The notes under the pieces are model-generated. The model did no database searches and was not told where the DNA came from. It was given only the letters and a program-made list of their open reading frames with translations. A program made the translations under genes and the position numbers. Source: SVTX01 sp045660325 (GTDB lineage Bacteria; Bacillota; Clostridia; Oscillospirales; CAG-272). Taken from it: a DNA stretch of 64,000 nt. The DNA lies in assembly GCA_045660325.1 (NCBI GenBank), contig JAZRDO010000001.1, forward strand, positions 1-64,000, given 5' to 3'. Positions 53,203 to 62,331 of this stretch are shown in pieces (position 1 is the stretch's first letter; each line of letters starts with the position of its first letter).

Positions 53203-55356
53203 TTAAAGTCGGAATTGAATTTCTGTAACAATGTTAGTAACAAGGCTTACCATCTTCGTAACGAGTGTTGAGAAGAGGATCGCGATAAACATAATAAATA
53301 CCATTGCCACGGCTGTTCCCGCGATAGTGATAATATTCTTGCTCATCGTGTAGTCGTGAGTTACCTGTGTGCCGAAGAATATAAGCAAACCAAGCCAGAT
53401 AAACGCGAATGTCGTAATAAGGTTGATAATGCTTACCTCGGTAAGGATACAGAAGTTGGAATAGATCGTTACGGGTATAATGAGCAACGGAAGCGGGAGC
53501 AAGCTGTAGGAGCATGCAATGAAGATGTCCTTAAAGCTACCTTCACCGTCAAAGAGCGTTGTCAAACACCAGTTAGCAACCACGAAGAGGAAGAGAGGAA
53601 CGAGGATAGATAACGCCTGTCCCCAGATCGTACCGTAATTGCCCTCGGGATTCATAAGGTAACCCGAGCCAACGGACTGATAGAAAAATGCGAGAATGGT
53701 TACTAAAATGTAAACCAGGGACGCTCTTACCGATCCGCGCTTTTCATGCTTAAGGTCCCAGAATCCGTCAAACGGATGTAGCATCAGGTGGAATCCAAAC
53801 AAAAGCTCCTCAATGAAGGTCTTCTTTTTGCCCGAAACTGCCGCCTTAGCATTGACCTTGGTAATATACTTGTTCGCAATTACAACACCTGCGATAACCA
53901 CGCCGATGATCAAAATAAGAACGAGGAAGTAGTTGGACATCCATTCCTTTCTGATTTCCTTGTAGGATTCAGACCAGTTCTTGGTGTCGTACGCCGATTC
54001 AAAGTACTCAAGGGACTTCTTGTAATCGCCGTTTCTGTACATTGCCTGACCGATACCTACGTAAGCCGCGTCGAAGTTCGAGTTGGACTTAAGCACGTCG
54101 GTCCATTTGTTGATAGCCGTATCAAAATCCTGATTATTCTCGGCTGTAATAGCTTCAATAATCGTATTGCCGTAGGGCTCTCTCTTGAATACGGTAAAGT
54201 TATTTGTAGAATCCGAGGAGTCAAGGACGAGCATCTTGCTTCCCTGATAGGTAATAGCAGTGATTCTCGTAATGCTTCCCATCATATTGCCCGATTCACC
54301 GAACGCGAAGAGCAAGCTACCGTTCTTATCGTATGTGTAGATACGGCTTCTCTTCTGGTCAATGATGGACCATGTTCCCTCTTCGCCCTCAGCTACGTCA
54401 ACGATCTTGGAAACACCGTTGTCGTCAGCACCGGGAGCCTTAGAGGCGTTATTGAAGTCAACTTCACCCGCAGGTGGCCAGAAGCCGTTACGCGCCATGA
54501 TCTCATCACCGCTGGTGTTGAGCTTCTTAACGGGCATATAGGTACCGTCGGTAACCTTACCTAAGATCTGGCTCTGAACCGTACCCTCTGCGATAGTAGA
54601 CGTTGTAACGTAGATGAAGCCGTCCGAGCTGAGAGCAATGTTATTAAACTCGCTCGATACGTTTTCCATCTGCTGAGACTGCTGCTCCTCAGTACGGAGC
54701 TTTCTCCAGATCTTTTCCCACGCGGAGATCTCTGTTGCCTGCGCGCCGATAAATTTCTGGAACTGACCGTCGTCGGTCATTACGATAATACCCTGATAGG
54801 TGGATGCGGATACAACGAAGAGACGGTTGTAATCGTCAACCGCGAGCGCGATAGGCTCGTACTTGGCATCGTCACCGAAGAGGTGAGATTCGGGAGCTTC
54901 AAGGATCTTCTTGAAGTTACCCTTCAAGTCAAATGCAACTATTCGGGATTTGCCGGTATCGCAAACCCAAATCGTATCGTCGCTTACGAAAACGCCCTTG
55001 GGACCCTTCAAGGTGTCGGTATTACCAACGCTGTTCTTGAAGGTGGTAATTTCAAATTCAAGTCCGTAATAACGGTTAAGAACGACGATTCTATCGTTGC
55101 CGGTATCCGCAATGTAAACGTTGCCGGCTTTGTCTGTAATAATATCACTGGGCGCCTTCAAGGGAGTTGTAAGTCCCATCTTTTCGGACGTGATCGTATT
55201 CTCAACGTCATACGCGTCAGGAGAAAGAAGCGGATAACCGTCAATGGAATACGTGTACGTCTGATAAGCGGAGGATGCGTGAATTCCGATTATAGCGCAG
55301 GAGGCAATCATAATTACAGCGAAAGCTATGCACAATATCTTTGTGATGTTTTTCAT
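53203..55356 (-). CDS. NHL-type beta-propeller / TPR / YIP1 membrane protein
   Basis: The protein has 717 residues. An N-terminal signal or anchor (about 5-28, with IASC near 17-20) is followed by an extracellular beta-propeller with NHL-like repeats (about 60-400: APSDIITDKAGNVYIADTGNDRI, GPKGVFVSDDTIWVCDTGKSRI, FNNIALSSDGFIYVTTS, residues about 69-91, 120-141 and 236-252). A TPR-like pair (about 408-465) and a transmembrane helix (about 480-500) lead to a five-helix YIP1 domain (about 520-717). The likely role is to hold or sense an extracellular ligand for the transporter; the function is not established. It sits between the first permease pair and the DUF5696 gene. Confidence 0.82.
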   Translation of the reverse strand: MKNITKILCIAFAVIMIASCAIIGIHASSAYQTYTYSIDGYPLLSPDAYDVENTITSEKMGLTTPLKAPSDIITDKAGNVYIADTGNDRIVVLNRYYGLEFEITTFKNSVGNTDTLKGPKGVFVSDDTIWVCDTGKSRIVAFDLKGNFKKILEAPESHLFGDDAKYEPIALAVDDYNRLFVVSASTYQGIIVMTDDGQFQKFIGAQATEISAWEKIWRKLRTEEQQSQQMENVSSEFNNIALSSDGFIYVTTSTIAEGTVQSQILGKVTDGTYMPVKKLNTSGDEIMARNGFWPPAGEVDFNNASKAPGADDNGVSKIVDVAEGEEGTWSIIDQKRSRIYTYDKNGSLLFAFGESGNMMGSITRITAITYQGSKMLVLDSSDSTNNFTVFKREPYGNTIIEAITAENNQDFDTAINKWTDVLKSNSNFDAAYVGIGQAMYRNGDYKKSLEYFESAYDTKNWSESYKEIRKEWMSNYFLVLILIIGVVIAGVVIANKYITKVNAKAAVSGKKKTFIEELLFGFHLMLHPFDGFWDLKHEKRGSVRASLVYILVTILAFFYQSVGSGYLMNPEGNYGTIWGQALSILVPLFLFVVANWCLTTLFDGEGSFKDIFIACSYSLLPLPLLIIPVTIYSNFCILTEVSIINLITTFAFIWLGLLIFFGTQVTHDYTMSKNIITIAGTAVAMVFIMFIAILFSTLVTKMVSLVTNIVTEIQFRL

Positions 55357-55373
55357 GTGATTTCCTCCTTATA

Positions 55374-56246
55374 TTAGTCTTTCATACCACTGGATCCCAT
55401 TGTTTCAATAATGTTGGACTGAGAAACAACGAATACCAGGATCGGTACCATCATCATAATAACCTGTGATGCAGCAGATGCGCCCGCACGCTTGATACCG
55501 CCCGCGGTGATCTGACCGATCGCGTAGTTAAAGGACTTGAGCTGCTCGGAGTGAATGTACATCGATGCACCCTGATTCCAGAGGCCCTGGAAGGAGTAGA
55601 TGATAAGTGTAAGCCAAGCAGGCTTAACCATGGGCATTGCGATTACCCAATATGTACGGAGCTCGCCTGCGCCGTCAAGACGTGCGGACTCGAGAACTGT
55701 ATCGGGAACGTTGGTATCCATAAACTGCTTCATAAGGTAAAGACCGAGTGTGGATGCCCATGCGGGAACGATGATTGCAAGATAAGAGTCAAGCCAACCG
55801 AACGTCGACATTATAATAAAGGAAGTAATAGTCGTAACCGTAGAGTTAAACATAAGGGACGTCTGAACGAGCTGGAACATACCCTTAGCGCCGGGGAACT
55901 TTATCTTAGCAAGTGTATATGCTGCAAGAGACGCGATGAACAAGTGTCCAAAGGTACCTGCAACGGAAGTGAAGATCGTATTGAAGATGTATCTTGAGAA
56001 GGGCGCTACGGAGGTATTCATAAGCGCGAAGAGGGATTTAAAGTTATTGAGCGTAGGGCTCATAACGATAAACTTGGGGGGATACATCCAAAGCTCGTCA
56101 AGAGGCTTCAACGACTGCATTACTACGTAGAACATAGGAAGGAACATAAAGAGTCCCAAGCCTACGAGAAGTACCGTAATAAACGCGTCGCCGCCTGCCG
56201 AACGGGCAAGTACGACTTTATGTTTTCTGGTTCTCAGCTTAGCCAT
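55374..56246 (-). CDS. Carbohydrate ABC transporter permease (MalG-like)
   Basis: The protein has 290 residues, a normal length. It has six helices, with the MalG-type N-terminus FLPMFYVVMQSLKPLDELW and the EAA motif LESARLDGAGELRTYWVIAMP (about 188-208). It pairs with the permease gene 1 bp upstream (56248). The C-terminus is also typical (QSNIIETMGSSGMKD). Confidence 0.94.
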   Translation of the reverse strand: MAKLRTRKHKVVLARSAGGDAFITVLLVGLGLFMFLPMFYVVMQSLKPLDELWMYPPKFIVMSPTLNNFKSLFALMNTSVAPFSRYIFNTIFTSVAGTFGHLFIASLAAYTLAKIKFPGAKGMFQLVQTSLMFNSTVTTITSFIIMSTFGWLDSYLAIIVPAWASTLGLYLMKQFMDTNVPDTVLESARLDGAGELRTYWVIAMPMVKPAWLTLIIYSFQGLWNQGASMYIHSEQLKSFNYAIGQITAGGIKRAGASAASQVIMMMVPILVFVVSQSNIIETMGSSGMKD

Positions 56247-56247
56247 A

Positions 56248-57192
56248 TTACGTACCTACCTTTGACAGAATTTTCTTAACGAGGAAGTTTGCTCCGATCA
56301 TGATCGCAAAGAGCACAACGGCGATAGCCGATGCGTAACCCGTCTCATAACGCATACCACCGTAGTCGGAAAGGTGGTGCATAATAGTATGACACGAGTA
56401 GTTTACTGACGGGAATCCGCAGAGCGCGTCAACGACGCCACCGAAGCCGAACGCGCCTGTGATTGCCATTACGGCACCGAACATAAGCTGAGGCTTCATG
56501 GAAGGAAGCGTTATGTAATAAAGCTCCTGCCAACGGTTCTTGATTCCGTCAACCGCGCCCGCCTCGTAAAGCGAGCGATCTACGCCCTGAAGTCCCGCGA
56601 TAAAGGACAGGAAGGACGTACCAAGGGATGTCCAGAGGGCAACGACGATACAAAGAGCCATCGCGTATTCCTCTCTCTGGAAAAAGTTGATTTCTTCTTC
56701 TATGATATTGTATTCGAGAAGCATCGCGTTTACCCAACCGTAGGAGTCACCCGAGAAGAGTGTACCCCAGATAAGATAAACGTTACCCGAAATAGAGGGA
56801 GCGTAGAATATAAGTGTTACTACTGCACGGATCTTGGGAGGAAGCTCATTGATGAACCACGCTACCAAGAATGACATAAGGTAGGATGCAGGTCCTACTA
56901 TACAAGCGAAAATAAACGTATTCTTGCATGCCGTTAAGAATATATCATCGTCGAAGAACAAAGTTATGTAGTTATCCAAAAATACAAAGCCCGGGAACTG
57001 GAGCATATTAAAGTCTGTAAAGCTCAAAATAATTGAAAGCAATACAGGGAGCACGGTGAAGATAGTGAAAAGAATCATATAGGGCGCAACCATAACGTAT
57101 GCTATCCAGTTACGCTTCATTTCTTTCCAAACCCACTGAGCCATTGTCATGTCCTTACGGGCGGCAGCTTGTTTTTCTGCTTTCTTAGGCAT
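56248..57192 (-). CDS. Carbohydrate ABC transporter permease (MalF/UgpA-like)
   Basis: The protein has 314 residues. A basic N-terminus (KKAEKQAAARKDM) precedes six helices. The EAA motif is YEAGAVDGIKNRWQELYYITLP (about residues 216-237), and QGVDRSLYEAG shows the usual preceding helix. It lies between the binding-protein gene and its partner permease, as in standard CUT1 operons. GGAGAGAAC precedes the ATG. Confidence 0.94.
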   Translation of the reverse strand: MPKKAEKQAAARKDMTMAQWVWKEMKRNWIAYVMVAPYMILFTIFTVLPVLLSIILSFTDFNMLQFPGFVFLDNYITLFFDDDIFLTACKNTFIFACIVGPASYLMSFLVAWFINELPPKIRAVVTLIFYAPSISGNVYLIWGTLFSGDSYGWVNAMLLEYNIIEEEINFFQREEYAMALCIVVALWTSLGTSFLSFIAGLQGVDRSLYEAGAVDGIKNRWQELYYITLPSMKPQLMFGAVMAITGAFGFGGVVDALCGFPSVNYSCHTIMHHLSDYGGMRYETGYASAIAVVLFAIMIGANFLVKKILSKVGT

Positions 57193-57241
57193 TTGTTCTC
57201 TCCTTTACTAGATTTTTACTGTTATTGAATTTAGATCAATA

Positions 57242-60200
57242 TCAATACTTTGACATTGCATTTGCCGCATCGCTGAGCGCTACGGAAAGGAAGTAGAGAA
57301 CATTTTCCTCGCTGAATCTGTTCTTATCAGCGATATCCTTGTTCTGAACCTGCATTGTTCTGATATTCATTGCATCGCCCTTAAGGTCAGTCTTTGCAGA
57401 CTCGCCAATGAGCTTTGCAACCTCCTCGGATGCTTCCTTGATCGAGAGCATATCGTCACTCTTGATAGCCGTTCTTATAAGATCGAGAAGAGCCGTATTG
57501 CCATAGCCTCTTTCGCTCAAAAGATCAACTGCCGTCTGTGCCTGAGAGAGACGCTTGGATGCAAGCGTTTCGCCCTGCTCGAGAGTTTCAAGACCGAACT
57601 CAACTCTCTTTCTGGAAATTTCCTTGTTGATAATGTTAATGTAAGAAAGCAATTCCTTTTGAGGATCCGCCTTCTCGTTGTAAGCCGCGAGGAACGCGAA
57701 GTTTACGTAACGGTTGATAATGTATGCACCGGGGTAGTTAGGAATGGAAGCAAGGCCGTCAAGTCCGCCCTCACCGTCATAACCGTTGATCTGACCCATG
57801 ATCTGCGTGAATTCCTCGGTTGTCCAAGGCAAGCTCTCGAGAGCCTCGATATTTGCCGTAGGATGCTTAGCGGAGGGACCCATGATAGCAACCATTTCGT
57901 TTGTGTACTCGGTCTGACAATTCTTACCGGTGTACCACTTCATAAATTCCCAAGCATCCTCACGTCTCTTCTCTGCGCCCTTAACCATTACAGTTGCGCC
58001 GACGCCGGAGATAGACTGATTGTTGATAACGCCGTCCTCGTTTACAATACCGGGCAGCGGAACGAACTGCCAGAGGCCTTCAATTTCAGTCGCGAATACC
58101 TTGAGCTGATTGTAAAGACCTGTGTAGTCACCGATAAGGATCGGCATCTCGCCCGTTCTGAAACGGTTAGCAGCATCGTACATATAGGGGAACTTATAGT
58201 CCGTGAACATCTTACACATCTTTTCGAAGGCTTCAAGACCCACCTTGGAGTCAAGGTTGATTCTCATGCCGTCGTCAGCGAAGAGCTCACCGCCCATCTG
58301 GTAAAGGAACATTCTGTATTCAGTCGTAAGACCGATCTCCATTTCTCTTGCCTGAAGCAAGGGAATGAGAGCCATTACGTCCTCCCAGGTTTCGGGAATA
58401 ATATTTTCTTCCGTCTTATCGGCATTATCCATCTCGCTATAGAGATCGGCTAAAACGTCAAGACGAACGTACATCATTGCAAAGGACTGAATTTCGGGAA
58501 GACCGTAATAGTGTCTTACACCCTCGGCGTCCTCAATACCGAGAACGAGCATAGCGGCATTCGTAAAGGACTTTGTAACCTCATCGAAGCCTTCATTCTG
58601 CTCAATGGGAAGGATTGCGGAACGGATCGCGTAGTTGATTACGTCATCCTGTCCGAGCGCGAGGTATACGTCAGGACCCTCACCCGCAAGGATAGAAGGA
58701 AGAAGCGTACCGCCCGCTACGAGCTTAAGATCCACCGTTATATTCTTGGAGGGAGTAAAGTCGTTATTTACAAGAGAACGAACTACCTGGAACTGGTCAC
58801 GACCGGAAACCATCCATACCTCAACACCGTCAACGTCTTCCTTTGTTGTAGCGCCAACAGCATTATAGTCACGTGTAAAGCTTGCGAAGAACGCTCTGAT
58901 CTCGTGCCAGATTGCTCTGAAGAAGCCCGCCTCAGCCTTGGGCATTGCCTCATCGGGAGACTGGATAATAATATAGTCCATCTGAAGAGGCTGAGTCTTT
59001 GCATCGGAAAGGAACGTACCGAGCGTACCGATATAGGACTTCAAGCGCGCAAGGTTCTTTGCGATTTCCTTTTCGTGCTGACCCATCTTGAGAAGAAGGT
59101 CCGCGATCTTCTGAAGAGTACCTACGTTTGCCGACTTCTGACCTGCAAGCTCGGTAAGTATCTGAGCGACACCGGGCTCGGGGAACTGCTCGTCGGTTGC
59201 ATAATTGGGGTTATCGAGAACCTTGGACTGAATTACCATATCTATAAGCTGGCTGGGCATGATTCTCGAGAAGCCGTAGTCACGGTCGGAGTCGGGAGTC
59301 GTACCTGTAAGCTGGATAATGGAAAGGTAGTCACCGTTGATTCTGTCAAGACACTCCTGAACTCTGCTTACGATCTCACCCATCTTACCGAGTGTAACCT
59401 CAAGCTTGATGGTATAAACGACACCCTCCTTGAAGTAGATGTGGTAGCCGTCCTGACCGTTGGAGCTCTTAAGATCCGTAACCTGCCAGTTATCATTGTA
59501 GTTATATACGAGAGCCTTTGCTTCCTCAAAGGGAATACCGTTGTAATATCCCGCTTCGCCTTCGCTAACACCCTCGCCGCTATAGATGTAAAGCGCACGG
59601 TTTACGTACATACCGTCGAGAAGATTCTGTCTGAATCTTGTAACGATATCGTAAAGGCCGCTTTCACCCTCGCCGAGCTTGAACTGATACGTTACCGCCT
59701 GTCCTGCACTCTGCCACTTGGATTCGCCGATCGTGTTGAGCAACGTTACCGCGGGAGAAGAGGGGGACGTAGCCGCGCTGGACTTGTCCTCAAGAGCGTA
59801 TATAGTCTTATCAGTCGTAGTATTTGTAAATTCCGCTTCGATCTTGATAGAACCGTTTCCGTAAGGAACGTTTCCGAGAGAAGCGATATATTCCTCATAA
59901 GTGGGAAGCTTTTCCGCGGGAACAAGAGTAATACTCTTGATCGCAACGGCTTCGTTCTTACCCTCAAGAGTAATGGTGTTCACCTTACCCGCCTCGAAAA
60001 CGAATTCGAAGGGAGAGGAATAGAAGCCCGTGCTGTCCTTAATCTGATAGGTCGTCCACAAGGGATCCTGCTGCGCGTCGGGACGAAGCTCGTTGCCCCA
60101 CACGTCGACCTTCATAAATCTTATGGAATATTTTTGACAGAAGTCCGAGATAGCTCCCGTCCAAACCTTGGGATACTCAAACGCAAGGTCACCGTTGTCC

Positions 60201-60820
60201 TTATACTTGGCAACAAGACCCGCCGCGCGTCCCTCAGCCTCAACTGTTCCCTTGTCCTCCTTACCGGAATAAACGCCGTCCTGGTAAAGATTTATCCAGT
60301 TCTTCTGAAGTGTGAGGTAACGAGCCTCCTTAAAGGGAACCTTATCGTTTATTTTAAGGACTCTTTCAATGGGTGCGGGCTTACCCTCAACCGCGTAGTA
60401 TTCAATAATAATTGTGTACTTCGCCGTTTGGGGAACCTCTACCGCCCAGGTTACAGAGCCCAAGCCCGAAGTGTAAAGAGCTTCAACACCCGCGTAAGTG
60501 CGAATGTGACCCGTTCCGTCTTTATCATATTCGGGGTCGGTTGTCAAATCGGGAATAACGCCGTCAATAGCATCAATGATCACCGTATTTTCAGGTAATG
60601 CCGGCTTGTACTGAGACGTTTCCTTCAAGTACTCATCATAAGAAATGGCATTGAGCATTTCTCTGATTTCCTGAATTTTGCTGGTATTTGCCGTAGAAGC
60701 AGAGTTAGCGGATCCGTCGCTGCTCTTTTCCGAAGCAAATGTCGGCAATGAAAAACAACCAATAACAAACATTAAACAAAGCAATAATGCCGTCAATCTT
60801 TGAAATTTCGTCATTCTCAT
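57242..60820 (-). CDS. Very large extracellular solute-binding protein with two extra beta domains
   Basis: The protein has 1192 residues, against about 420-550 for ordinary sugar-binding proteins. The start at 60820 follows AGGAGGAAAAAC. The N-terminus contains both a lipobox-like V19-I-G-C22 and a type I site (TFA-SEK), so lipid anchoring is likely but not certain. Residues about 35-305 and 310-490 are two beta-rich, carbohydrate-binding-module-like domains (VTWAVEVPQTAKYTIIIEYYAV; AVTYQFKLGEGESGLYDIVTRFR; about residues 115-136 and 370-392). A helical linker (about 490-660) leads to a family 1 solute-binding domain (about 665-1060: LAGEGPDVYLA, MPILIGDYTGLYNQL, DAWEFMKWYTG). It probably binds an oligosaccharide. 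Confidence 0.85.
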   Translation of the reverse strand: MRMTKFQRLTALLLCLMFVIGCFSLPTFASEKSSDGSANSASTANTSKIQEIREMLNAISYDEYLKETSQYKPALPENTVIIDAIDGVIPDLTTDPEYDKDGTGHIRTYAGVEALYTSGLGSVTWAVEVPQTAKYTIIIEYYAVEGKPAPIERVLKINDKVPFKEARYLTLQKNWINLYQDGVYSGKEDKGTVEAEGRAAGLVAKYKDNGDLAFEYPKVWTGAISDFCQKYSIRFMKVDVWGNELRPDAQQDPLWTTYQIKDSTGFYSSPFEFVFEAGKVNTITLEGKNEAVAIKSITLVPAEKLPTYEEYIASLGNVPYGNGSIKIEAEFTNTTTDKTIYALEDKSSAATSPSSPAVTLLNTIGESKWQSAGQAVTYQFKLGEGESGLYDIVTRFRQNLLDGMYVNRALYIYSGEGVSEGEAGYYNGIPFEEAKALVYNYNDNWQVTDLKSSNGQDGYHIYFKEGVVYTIKLEVTLGKMGEIVSRVQECLDRINGDYLSIIQLTGTTPDSDRDYGFSRIMPSQLIDMVIQSKVLDNPNYATDEQFPEPGVAQILTELAGQKSANVGTLQKIADLLLKMGQHEKEIAKNLARLKSYIGTLGTFLSDAKTQPLQMDYIIIQSPDEAMPKAEAGFFRAIWHEIRAFFASFTRDYNAVGATTKEDVDGVEVWMVSGRDQFQVVRSLVNNDFTPSKNITVDLKLVAGGTLLPSILAGEGPDVYLALGQDDVINYAIRSAILPIEQNEGFDEVTKSFTNAAMLVLGIEDAEGVRHYYGLPEIQSFAMMYVRLDVLADLYSEMDNADKTEENIIPETWEDVMALIPLLQAREMEIGLTTEYRMFLYQMGGELFADDGMRINLDSKVGLEAFEKMCKMFTDYKFPYMYDAANRFRTGEMPILIGDYTGLYNQLKVFATEIEGLWQFVPLPGIVNEDGVINNQSISGVGATVMVKGAEKRREDAWEFMKWYTGKNCQTEYTNEMVAIMGPSAKHPTANIEALESLPWTTEEFTQIMGQINGYDGEGGLDGLASIPNYPGAYIINRYVNFAFLAAYNEKADPQKELLSYINIINKEISRKRVEFGLETLEQGETLASKRLSQAQTAVDLLSERGYGNTALLDLIRTAIKSDDMLSIKEASEEVAKLIGESAKTDLKGDAMNIRTMQVQNKDIADKNRFSEENVLYFLSVALSDAANAMSKY

Positions 60821-61166
60821 TAAAGTTTTTCCTCCTGCTGAATTTTTCGGCGGATGTAAAGCCGCCATTTTAGGTTAAGCTTACGCATAATGCAGTGCGG
60901 TACGCGTAAACCGAAGAAATCAATAGCCCCCGCGTTTGGGAGCGATCAATCAAAAACACCTAAAGGTGTTTCGGACGGCACTGGCAGCACTATGCTATGC
61001 AATTGACCGTGAAACAGGATCCGTCCTTCCTATTGTAAAACGGTTTTCCTTTTTCACACAAAACACGTATTTAAGCCCTCTTCCCATCTGAGACAGCCGA
61101 CAAAAGCACGTGTTAAACTCAGGTCATTGCATAACAAATACGTTGCGCACTATGCCCTAAATTTAC
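60821..61166 (-). promoter_or_regulatory. Long structured 5' leader with attenuator layout
   Basis: About 345 nt separate the promoter from the start codon. Reading down the minus strand, the leader shows a helix GGACGG (61026-61021) with CCGTCC (60978-60973) closing a 42-nt domain. It is followed at once by a terminator-like hairpin AAACACC-TTTA-GGTGTTTTTG (60971-60950), then hairpin TTACGC/GCGTAA (60909-60881) and hairpin GGCGGC/GCCGCC near the RBS (60866-60849). A helix followed by a terminator is the usual design of riboswitches and attenuators. I do not recognise the aptamer class. Confidence 0.6.
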
Positions 61167-61172
61167 TTTAAT

Positions 61173-61202
61173 ATAATAACATAAATAAAGTTCGTTTGTC
61201 AA
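61173..61202 (-). promoter_or_regulatory. Promoter of the seven-gene transport operon
   Basis: On the minus strand a perfect TTGACA (61202-61197) is followed after 18 bp by TATTAT (61178-61173). It is the only good promoter found upstream of the 14-kb operon. Confidence 0.7.
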
Positions 61203-61208
61203 GATAAA

Positions 61209-61253
61209 AAAATCCCGCAAAATCCTTATGAACAATAGGATTTCGGGGTTTTT
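61209..61253. terminator. Hairpin with A and T flanks upstream of the transport operon
   Basis: AATCCCG-C-AAAATCCT (61211-61226) can pair with AGGATTT-CGGGGTT (61237-61250), with an A run before and TTTTT after. It can insulate the operon promoter from transcription in either direction. Confidence 0.75.
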
Positions 61254-61689
61254 CCCGCTTTGAATGAACGGGTATCCCGACTTGAAATGAGCAATTTTTG
61301 CTCAAAACTGCCATTTTAATTTATTAAAGCGTCAATATGTAAATATAATTTACCCTAAAAGTGCATATTTTGAATATATTCAAATCGTTTTGTATATATT
61401 TTCAAGCTTTTTTACAAATTGGCGCGTGGAAAGTCAAACAAGGTAAATTCTTTTTACTTTACCTATCATCATTTCACTATTGAAACAAGCGTTCTCACAC
61501 ACATATCAAAAATACGTTTTTGTGCAACTTTAACAGTTTTTAAGACTTTTTTTCTACATCCAAAAAATGTGCTTTTTAGAAAAACTTTTACTGTTTTATC
61601 CCCAAATTCAAAGATCGCGTCGAATTTTTGAGGTTTTTCATAAAATCCGCGAAATACCGCAAAGTTATTTACAGTTATTTCCATTTTTC
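61254..61689. other. AT-rich stretch without a supported gene
   Basis: The sequence is very A/T-rich at 61310-61420. A minus-strand frame of 80 codons (61469-61711) has a GRKK-like basic composition (FFGCRKKVLKTVKVAQKR) but no ribosome-binding site and no recognised family, so it is not called a gene. No repeat or further terminator was seen. Confidence 0.5.
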
Positions 61690-62270
61690 TTAACAAGTAA
61701 ACATTTCCCATGCCGCGCCTTCCTTCAATGCCGCAAAGCCCTTCGCTCCGATTGTCTCGGTGCGCCGCCCCTTAGATTTATCCGACAAGGCACTCATCAT
61801 AGCAGGCACAAATAAACGCGGAGCTTAACCCACTACTACGCGAAAATGCAATTGGGGATATACACGAGAGATCCATAAAAACGCCTCTTGGTACCTGACG
61901 CCTCCTAACAATCGTCTTCTTGTGCGCCGTCCCTTGTGGTGCCTTTTACAATATCACATAATGTCAAGTGATGCTTATGTGCTCGCAGCCATATACCGCC
62001 GTGCTTCGATCGCAGCCTCCGACGGATGCCAAAAGCTGTTCCGCAAAGCGCCGCCGAGCAGAAACGTCCCGCCTATCCAAGCAAACCGTATCCCATCACC
62101 GACATTATACCAATAAGCACCTCGGTCATCAGCCTCTTATTCCACTCGCAGATCGGAACCGACGAACGGCGCATGATCAACGAGCGACGTTATCAAGATC
62201 CAAAGCGCACCGAATTCACGGCAACCGCCGCCTCTTCTATAAATCTATCATTGGTTTATTTTTAAACCTT
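61690..62270 (-). pseudogene. Apparently decayed coding sequence
   Basis: Short protein-like stretches occur on the minus strand in different frames and in order, each ended by a stop. They read REFGALWILITSLVDHAP, then RLMTEVLIGIMSVMGYGLLG, then IGGTFLLGGALRNSFWHPSE followed by AAIEARRYMAAST, and finally a 36-codon frame (61800-61690) that ends GAKGFAALKEGAAWEMFTC. Base composition is richer in G and C than the flanks. This pattern suggests one or two genes broken by frameshifts and stops, or a degenerate intergenic element. No family was recognised, and chance open frames cannot be excluded. Confidence 0.3.
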
Positions 62271-62284
62271 TTGTTTGATTAAAG

Positions 62285-62322
62285 TATAAAAGACACACCC
62301 CCGATACAAGATCAAGGGTGTG
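62285..62322 (-). terminator. Terminator after the HAD phosphatase gene
   Basis: CACACCC (62322-62316 on the minus strand) pairs with GGGTGTG (62300-62294), followed by TCTTTTAT. It lies just past the stop codon of the gene at 62332. Confidence 0.75.
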
Positions 62323-62331
62323 AAAATCGAA

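Noticed and set aside
61469..61711. Small basic protein of 80 codons on the minus strand
   Set aside because: No ribosome-binding site, no recognised domain, A/T-rich composition and overlap with a decayed region make coding unlikely.
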